A DNA stretch of 64,000 bases from Xanthoparmelia taractica (lineage: Eukaryota > Ascomycota > Lecanoromycetes > Lecanorales > Parmeliaceae): the NCBI GenBank assembly GCA_033085395.1, contig JANQBS010000088.1, positions 87,839 to 151,838 of the forward strand, in the 5' to 3' direction. The position numbers were made by a program, and so were the translations under genes. Below, in pieces: positions 56,542-64,000 of the stretch. Under the pieces are notes generated by a model. That model was not told the DNA's origin. It was given only the letters and a program-made list of their open reading frames with translations, and did no database searches. Numbering within the stretch: position 1 is the stretch's first letter; every line of letters begins with the position of its first letter.

Positions 56542-58103
56542 TCACCCGCTATCAAGTTTTCGCTTTCTCTTTTTAGACGGAGTAGGTAAAAGATAATTAG
56601 GGTGGGTAGCTCTAACGTGTTTTAGAAGATTATCCTTGCGACCAGGTGCAAAGGTGACAGCGCATCCTTGCTCCAAGCATTCCAGCCGTAACATATCGCT
56701 ATGCTTGTCACGTTGGTGTCTCTGCAGGCTGTTCTTCTTATTCGAGCCTATAAAGATCGCATCCGCACAGTTCGGGCAGCGGATAGTATCGTCGTCTGCC
56801 TCAGTCAAAGTGGATGGCGAGGGTGAGAAGGTAGACGAAGGTCCCGTCGAGCGATGAGGCGAGGGCGTGGGTTGGGTCGAGAGTGTACTGTCTGTGGTAA
56901 AAGGACTGTCGTGACGCTGATATGCTGGTGACCCTTGGAACGACAAAGGCGGCGGAGGGTATGTAGGGACTTGCAAGCGATGTTGGTCTGGTGGAAAGGC
57001 CCGAGGGTTCGATGATGGTTTTTGCCAATGCTGCAATAACGGAAAATTATTCGTCGGTGTCTGCATCACTGGATGGTTCCCTGAGAGCCGCCGACGTCTT
57101 TTGACACGCGACAAGTCTGGGTCAACGCGATTTGTAGCAGCAACAGCATCAGCTGAGATCGAATCGACGTCGGCATAGAATGCGCTTAGGCTACCCACTA
57201 TCTTTTCAGACTGAGGATTAATCCCGCTGGGGATATTTGGAGGCTGCCGGTCTTGTGTGGCCATTTCATAATTGTTTGGGCTGTATCCATCCAGATCCCG
57301 TGGCCGTGTGCGCCGCTGAAGTGGCGCCGCTGATTTGGTTGAGGGTCGTGCGGTATCTCCCTTCATGTCGATCTGAGCCATGGACAAGTCGATACTGTTA
57401 TGTAATTTGGGCAACACAGCTGGATCTCTGTCTGCAACCTCGTCACTGGCGTTGTTGGAAACGATGATAGATGGTGGTTGCAAGCCATGATAATTGGTGG
57501 ACATCTTGAGGCCCACCGGTCTTCTTGGCCTGAAATGGTTACCAATCTGCTCGAACGCCTCGATGGGATCACTTATTGCCTGGAAAGGTTCAGTACATAT
57601 GTTCGATGACTCTGGCGCTGCGTGAGAGGTCTCCGAATGAACGTCGCCCTGGAAAGACGGTGAATGCATTGGATATGTTGCCAAGCTCCCGGGTTCTGCA
57701 GTATCACTAGCAAACTGCTCCTCCTCTTGTTCGGTTTCGTCTTTCCAGGTCATTACCTCAGAGTAGTCCGCCTCGCTGTACTCATTGTTCCCAAATGAAT
57801 CGCTCGGCTCACAATCATCATCGGAAGTGCCGTTTAACCCTCTGGATGGAAGAGTCTCCACGTAATCAGAGAAAATTCCTTCGAGATCCGCGGTCGAGGG
57901 CGAAGGTGACAGAGGGAGCTCGAGTTGTAGGCTTTGTTGACCTCGTCTTTGTGACCCGTCATGCTGATCTGGACGATGCGAAACACACATAGACCTGTTG
58001 TACAAGCGTCAGGTCAGCATAATAGAATCATCCTTTTCATTGGAATACCTTACGGTGTTTCTACGGTATCGTAAAGAGTGTCGAGGGGGGCTCCGTTCAT
58101 CAT
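56542..58103 (-). CDS. C2H2 zinc-finger protein (500 aa, 2 exons)
   Basis: Exon 1 (58103-58054, starts MMNGAPLD) and exon 2 (57994-56542) sum to 1503 bases in one frame. The intron is GTAAGG...CAACAG (59 bp) with CTGAC. The start was chosen because splicing joins it in frame to SMCVSHRPD; the longer unspliced frame would begin inside the intron. Residues about 30-420 are acidic and Ser/Pro-rich. Finger 1 spans about 423-448 (CPNCADAIF...LQRHQRDKH). Finger 2 spans about 454-481 (CLEQGCAVTF...LLKHVRATH). A KKRKRK stretch near the C-terminus is a likely nuclear signal. It is probably a transcription regulator and an architectural paralogue of the gene at 50244. Confidence 0.8.
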
Positions 58104-60737
58104 GATTGACATCAACAAGGACCGAGGCGATGCCGACTGGCGACCGAGGCACAGATTACACTTTGCGACCTAGACAAGCACAATAGGTCTTTGAATGTGA
58201 CGAGGAGTGGAGGAAGGAGCGACAAGAAGGTACTTAAATTTCAAAACGAGCGACTGAAGATTATCGATCGTGAGCTCTGTTATCGAACCCGAGGCCTGAA
58301 GGCACCGACTGGTGTGCTAGAGCGGGCAGTCTGGACAATAATGCATGGATATTCTTGACGTAGATTAGAGGTGGTAGTCATGGCAGTGGGAACCTTTTGA
58401 ATGTGACGACAAGCGATAGGATGGCCGTTAGTAGTTGAACTTAGTCATTAAGAGGACTTTGGCCACAGGCAGCAAGCCAGCCAGTATGGGTCACGTTCCT
58501 AGGCTGTGCTATTATCAGTGGCCAATGAAAAACCCTTGTACCCTAAGTTCCGCCCTTATTTTCAACATTGTAGCGACTGCGTAGGAGCTTGGTTCAACCC
58601 CACCAAGCTCCAATATGTGTGGTGGGTGTGGTGTAGTTAGGAATCCCGAGAAGTGTAGCGGTCTTTTTGTTTGGATTTGGATCATGGATGACAGGAGCTT
58701 GTCACGAGGGTTCCGTAGGTCACTCAGCGGCAACTGCCCCGGCTTGCCTTTCTGCCACTGCGCAAGATCGAGGCAGCAGGCGAAGTCGGCCAAGCACTAA
58801 CAGCGTTTGTGTGGCCATCATTATCATTGTAGAGTATACGGATCCACTCTTGTAGCACTCCCTGACTTGCACGGTGCTCTACCAATGAGTATCCGAAGTG
58901 CCGCCTTTCGTCCAATTGACTAGTGAGTTGTTTGCGTGGAAGTATAACTAATTCGAACGACACATGTCAGTAATGATGTGATGATCAAGGGAAAAGCGTC
59001 AAACAGGAGGGTTCAGCGCAGGCAAATAGTAAACTCACACACCCCGCTGCTTTAGCCATGCAAATCAGGCACTGTTGTACCCTTCGCAGGCAAATCCAAA
59101 CCGGAAAAGAGTATAAAGCGGGGTTAGAGTAGGGTGTGACGGACGTTGGAGATTTGCCACTCCCAGGGGCTTAACAGTGGAACAAAGTCTCGTGAGAAAA
59201 GCCTTGGGAAACGCCGGGTGGGTTTCCTTTTATTTGACCGGTCAGGGTGTTATCAATGTAAAATCACGCAAAATGGGTGGGGGCAAGTGCAAGCGGGCTC
59301 ATTGACAGGCAAAAGCCCTGATCCAATGGATCTTCCCAATCCCTCCACAAGTGATAAGACTGTGCGTCGATCTACTGATTCTGGAAATTGGCGCAACCAA
59401 AATGCGTTAGCGTATGCGGATAACCCTATGTCTGATCTATTAATACTGCCAAACTCGACATACTCCTCAACCGGCTGACTCTCGAGAAGTTGTAAACAAC
59501 ATCAAAGATATCCAACCATCTACTATCAAGATACTTTCCTAACAGTTGAACGGCATCCCACGATCCTTGTTGCTAGAGCTCTGGACCGAGTATCTTGACT
59601 GCCCAACAATCCGGTGCCGTCAAGACTTGTTTAGATGCTCCTTCCCCGCCTTGTCCTTCCCTCGAAGGCCGAACCGGCAGAACGAAAGCTGGCAGCGCTG
59701 GTCACATCTTCTATCCTTGACAAGAAAAGAACAATTGATCATATTCAACAGAAAAGGTCTAGGGCATGACGGCAGAAGCTGTTTTGTTTAACAGATGCGA
59801 CGCGTGGCGGAGCAAAAGCCATCGAATGTGGCACATCTATAACTAGCACCCGACGGTAGCTGAAATGATAAGATACGGACAAATAATCGATTGGATTTGG
59901 CGGGGGGAAAGCGAGCTATGTCTCAATCAACATGAGTAGAGAAACTGCGTGAAGAGCAGAGAACGAGGAGGAATGAGCATCATACGCAGGATATCTGATA
60001 CGCAGCAGGAAAAGCATGGCCATGGGAATATAAGAGAAGGATCTTGAAGCTTCATATGGAAGCCTTCCGGGAAGCAGACGGTCTGAAGTTACTTGTCGCG
60101 TGGCTTCAAGGAATTCATCGAAAACCTCATAGGGCCGAGGCTGCCAAAACCGCGTTATCGCTCGTCACCTCGATATTTCATGTACCTACCGTGCGCTTCT
60201 TTCATGATGCCAACATACCAAGTATGGGAGATAATGGGTTTGTCGCCAAATTCAGTGACCCAATCGCCGGAAATACACGGATCTTGATGACTCTTCTGAA
60301 AGATGATCCTATCATCTTTCTGGGGCAGCTGCTGGGTCATGGCTTGTGAGATCTCAAGACTGTTATGGGATTTCATCCCGTGTGTTCAGAGAGCAGAAGC
60401 CAAAGCTCTGATAATCCCCGAATATTGCCAGCCTGAGACGTGGTTGAGGTACGAGCCCTGGGCGACGTTGTCGTGAAATGATCCGAGTATATGTCATTGG
60501 CGTATCCTGAAAACGCTTTGCATCTTTATAGTTACTGATTTAAGAGAGCTCAATGGGCCTGCCCAAAAGAAGTCCAGAGTTCCCTGATCTCACGACGCGC
60601 TCAATCATGTCTGTGCTGCTCCACAGTCTCATTACTCGCGCCCCAACATGATATTATACACAGTTGTATAATCGGGTATCCATTTCGCTGCTCCTACCTT
60701 CGCACTGAGCTCTTCTTTTTGTTACACAAATCATCAA
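58104..60737. other. Gene-free region
   Basis: About 2.6 kb. Open frames at 59146-59478, 59546-59791 and 60044-60349 have no recognised domain; the last two do not start with ATG. Nothing else is seen. Confidence 0.4.
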
Positions 60738-61003
60738 TCAGGTCTGCTGTCCATTAATCCTATGTTCAAGCTTTTTCAACAATCTCTTTATCTTTTTCCT
60801 TGACCTGGAGGTCAGCTGTCCAATCGCCACTTGCTCATGCCTATGGGTCGTCCTTCGCCATGTATCGAGTTGAGCTCTTGGTTGCTCTCCCTGCCTAGCG
60901 AGACGTTCTGCTGGCACTTTGGGTGCGTTGTTTTCTTCACTGGAAAAGCATGGATGTCAGCATGGAAAGAATAGAGAACGTGAGCTGATAAGACAGACGG
61001 CAT
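60738..61003 (-). CDS. Microexon-family small protein, member 8 (68 aa)
   Basis: Exon 1 is ATGCC (61003-60999). The intron (60998-60940, 59 bp) starts GTCTGT, carries GCTGACAT as a branch-like site and ends TTTTCCAG. Exon 2 (60939-60738) completes 68 residues. W29 is followed by H36-E-Q-V-A-I-G, LTSRSRKK and a basic terminal helix (KRLLKKLEHRING). The intron is not a multiple of three and the unspliced frame loses the core, so splicing is needed. This copy was found by predicting the ATGCC|GTNNGT signature and then recovering the protein motif, which independently supports the model. Confidence 0.8.
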
Positions 61004-63540
61004 GGATACCAACGGCAGGATCTTGCTTCTGATGGTAGGTTGTCTGTGAGGGATTCTGTTGGTGCTGAGAGACCAATGGATGTATTGGGAATGCTGGCGT
61101 ATGTTTACGATGACGCTTTGGGATACCTGGGATTATCTCTTCTTTTCATTCAGCCTTTGAGAGTGGGGCATGAGGAGCATATATGCAGCAGGGGGGGAGC
61201 CATGAGGAGAAGTACATGGGGATCTTGTCATTCTTCCAGGCTTAGCCACCAACCAAATCTTGAGCAACCTCTGCCGAGGTTTAAGTCCGTAGCAACCTCT
61301 TAAACCAGCATTCACCCTAATACTTCGATTCTTGCTGGTACCCATCTTTTCCCCTAGCGCTGGAGAAGGTCTTGATTAGGTTTCATGCCTGCTACCTATG
61401 TCATACCTACATCGAAAGCACAAATCTAAGCAATATCGCTACCACTCGGTTCTGCCCTAGCCGCTGATAAGAAACTCGGAACAACGCCTGGTTGGGGAGG
61501 CTGCTGATTTGTGCCGACGATGGTCCTGCAGTAGCGCAAATGATCTACCCACGCACCTGGTACTGTCAGCCATATGACACCTGGGTACCGGTCCTTCCGG
61601 AGTGACAGCTTTGTGAGTAGTTTAATTTTAAACCTTATAAATCATAGTGGGTTTCCCCGCTGCCTGCTTCGGTTCGAGCGGTCGCTGGTGAAAAAGGCTT
61701 TGAGTTGCAGGTGCTAAGCGAAGACTCCCTTTCACCCAACGTCATTTGACCTCGAGAGTAAACATCGGCGCACGAGAATGGTGGGTTTTGGCTGGTTGAA
61801 GGGTATGATGGTCTTCAGAGGCAGTCCTTGTGTTTCGCGACCGCCGAACGTCTGCGTCTATTGCATCATTGTCGAGTCTTCTCGGCAAAAGTCAAAGCAG
61901 ACTCGCTCGTGTAGATGCACGAGTTCAAAACGGCCTGGAACCATAGAACTCTGAAGCTTAAATATTTGGAATTCGTGCATGGTAGGGTTATTTTGGAGTG
62001 AAGTAAGCGACGAAGCAAGTCGCTCAATTAGGTGTGATGATGGGGCTCGGTGATCCCGGAACTGGTCGATCTCACGCGATGTTATGCAGCAGAGCTCTTG
62101 TCACACTCCAGGCTTGAAACACCCGTTACTCGCTCTCCACTTAGTGCTATATATTTCCCAACCGAAAAGGTATCGCTGGCTTAGGGATATCAGATAAATC
62201 TGCGTCTCTTGCTCCAGACACATAATAGAGTCTGTGCAGCCTGCTGCGACCGCTGGGGAAGCCGAGACGTGGGGGTACTTTCAAATAGATCTAATCACAA
62301 TAATCGCCGCTTGAAATACCCTCTTAGAATAACTCTACCACGCACGATCTCGCACAGAGCAAGAGCGAACGGGCGAAAAGCGACTGGAGAGCCGCTAGAC
62401 CATGGAAATCAGCTATCCTATCATACAGCAGACATTTCACTTTTTGCAACAGTAGCGTAAAACGACTGGCAGAGCATTGAAAGAGCCGTTTGACCTATTG
62501 CGCATCGTAGATTTGTGCCCAAGGGGGACTGTTATTGCCGTAAGGTGCTCACCCACATGTTAGCAAGCATTATGGTTTGTGGAGTCAAAGGTACCACTAC
62601 ACCAGCAATCTGCATTCGTTGTTCTCGGGGCAGCCGAAATCGGAAAGCGCTCCTACCTTTCGAGGGTGATCAGAGTTATCGGAAGACCCGTAACCTGACG
62701 TTTCGGGCGGGCATCGCATGGACAGCGAGATACAAATCGGCTTAACGATAGCTTCATGATGGTGCCACTGTTGAAAAACAATCTCAAAGCCCCCTGTCGC
62801 ATCAAAAGCTGTCACTGCTCGCTGACCTTTTCATTTGTTGCAGATATGACGCAGCTTCCCCCACCACTGTCAATTTAGCGCTATGCAACTTGTCAGTTTA
62901 CCTTCCAGTTGGGGACTGGGTCAGAGCAGACGGTCGGAGCTCCACAGCCAATGGGCCCGTGTCGTTAGTGTCACGAAATGTAGCCGCCGGTCACGTCAAT
63001 CCCTATACGGACTAGTGTGAACACTGAGATTACACCAAAAAGTATAGCTTTCGACAACATTATCTGGACAAGGCCTAGTTGTAAAGCACCAGCTTATGTT
63101 GTACCCTTCCCGGAACATTGCACGGTCTCGACTCGCGCCTGGAAGTTCTTGGCTGGGCCTAGGATTTTCCACGCGGCTTGGCGCAAAAGTAGCATTGATA
63201 TTGCCGCCCCAAAGGACATATGTCAAAAAATGGAAGCGGGCCGGCAATTGCAAAGAATACCGACCTTGGAAACGTTCTATTGTCTGATCCCGTTGGGGAA
63301 TCCAGGTATGGGCTGTACTGGGATGACTCAGATTCAGAGGAGGTTATCACTTCACGGAGAAAGCCACGTTACAGGATTAGGAACAGTCCTCGCCTAGCAC
63401 TATGAGCACTGAACGGTTCTTTCCCTTCACAGCCTCAGAACCTTTCCATCTCCGAAAACAGCTGAAATTGTGAGATGTTCTGAGCGAAGCTGGTTCGAAG
63501 CAGCGGACTGCTCCAGTGGGTTGGAATCGTCAGGAGGTCG
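61004..63540. other. Gene-free region
   Basis: About 2.5 kb. Short frames on both strands without motifs; the largest is 126 codons at 63017-63397 with no recognised similarity. The first part presumably includes the promoter of member 8. Confidence 0.4.
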
Positions 63541-63690
63541 GTGTTAGCACCGACTGACTGCTCCAATAAACAATTGAACAGTCCATTCTCAACAGTTGAC
63601 GGTGCAGTTTGAGATCCGACAATTGATAGTCGATGTGGTTTTGATTTGAAAAATGACTGGTTCACCTACAGTGTTGACGGTGTATTATAT
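63541..63690. mobile_element. hAT-end-derived fragment
   Basis: The stretch from GCACCGACTGACTGCTCCA through CAGTTGACGGTGCAGTTTG to TGTGGTTTTGATTTGAAAA aligns with the left subterminal region of the hAT at 42111-42240 (GCACCAACTAACTGCTCCA, CAGTTGACGGTGCAGTTTG, TGTGGTTTGAACCTGAAAA). Differences include many transitions. The terminal CAGTGCTGGCGAT is not preserved and no second end is seen in the window, so this is a fragment or diverged copy. Confidence 0.65.
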
Positions 63691-63829
63691 CGACTGTACT
63701 TCGTACATACCTTAGTCGAGAATTTGACTTTTTAGTCCAAACTCAGGGTCTTGGGGCTGAGTCTTAGGGCTGAACCCAGCCTTATACTAATTTACCAATC
63801 AGAGCGATAAGTTCACTTAACCGTTGATT

Positions 63830-64000
63830 GGGCATACAGCTCGGCAGGGGTAGACTAAAACTCGGCAGAGATAGAAATTTTCAAAACCCTAAGCGTACGG
63901 CTCGGAAAGGTGTGGTATATTTAATGGTATGGGACCAGTTTTTCGAATACCATACCGAAAGGTATGGGATATCCCATACTCCCATTGGGTTTTTAATAAA
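63830..64000. mobile_element. Second copy of the 33.4-kb inverted-repeat element, left end, cut by window edge
   Basis: 63830-63878 matches 33397-33445 at 46 of 49 positions. Beyond this the sequence differs from the first copy. It contains an exact 18-bp palindrome at 63962-63979 (GTATGGGATATCCCATAC) and other GGTATGG/CCATACC words. The other end lies outside the window. Confidence 0.6.

Noticed and set aside
58560..58615. T-arm-like GGTTCAACCCC with flanking inverted words
   Set aside because: No A-box, anticodon stem or acceptor pairing could be assembled around it, so it is not a tRNA.
59540..59560. Minus-strand ATGCCGTTCAA, near-match to the microexon start
   Set aside because: The donor lacks the G at position 5 and no family-like exon follows.

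Overview
This looks like nuclear DNA of a filamentous ascomycete, probably a Dothideomycete-like fungus. The evidence is short introns (about 42-84 bp) with GTNNGT donors, CTAAC/CTGAC branch points and YAG acceptors, an AT-rich transposon block mutated by RIP-like C-to-T changes, and a chromodomain Ty3/gypsy element. Species was not determined. The window is gene-poor and repeat-bearing, in the style of an accessory or subtelomeric region. No housekeeping cluster, rRNA or tRNA was recognised.

Layout. 0.5-10.4 kb is the most gene-dense part. It holds four small single-pass membrane proteins (568, 8525, 9372, 10074; all + strand), a 937-residue secreted and probably GPI-anchored protein in four exons on the minus strand (1857-4810), a GNAT acetyltransferase in three exons (5430-6239), and a Gln/His-rich protein (7199-7924). 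11.5-41 kb is mostly non-coding or decayed sequence. It contains a C2H2 zinc-finger protein (16506), a degenerate repeat pair (13.3/15.3 kb), a 381-bp inverted-repeat element (33397) and six members of an unrecognised small-protein family. 42.1-49.8 kb is a nested transposon: a hAT element with perfect 8-bp target duplications, split by a minus-strand chromovirus-type LTR retrotransposon with perfect 5-bp duplications. Both are full of RIP-type stops. 50.2-61 kb returns to unique sequence with two more C2H2 proteins and two more small-family members. The right edge carries hAT-end sequence and a second copy of the 33.4-kb element's terminus.

The main discovery is that small-protein family. 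Eight dispersed loci (11.8, 22.3, 28.0, 32.3, 38.6, 40.4, 55.9 and 61.0 kb; both strands) share one gene design. The first coding exon is only five bases (ATGCC, once ATGTC). It is followed at once by a phase-2 intron of 57-84 bp (donor GTNNGT in seven, GTGAGC in one), then one exon encoding the rest of a 68-104 residue protein. All eight spliced models stay in frame. The six clearest share a core W-x(6)-H-E-[QE] followed by an A/V-rich turn and a Ser/Arg motif, with the Trp at residue 29 in four of them. Three proteins are exactly 68 residues. I do not recognise the family.

A second local family is the three C2H2 proteins with paired C-terminal fingers, plus one or two decayed relatives. Apart from these families I see no operon-like or metabolic gene cluster. 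The window reads as lineage-specific gene families scattered among transposon relics.
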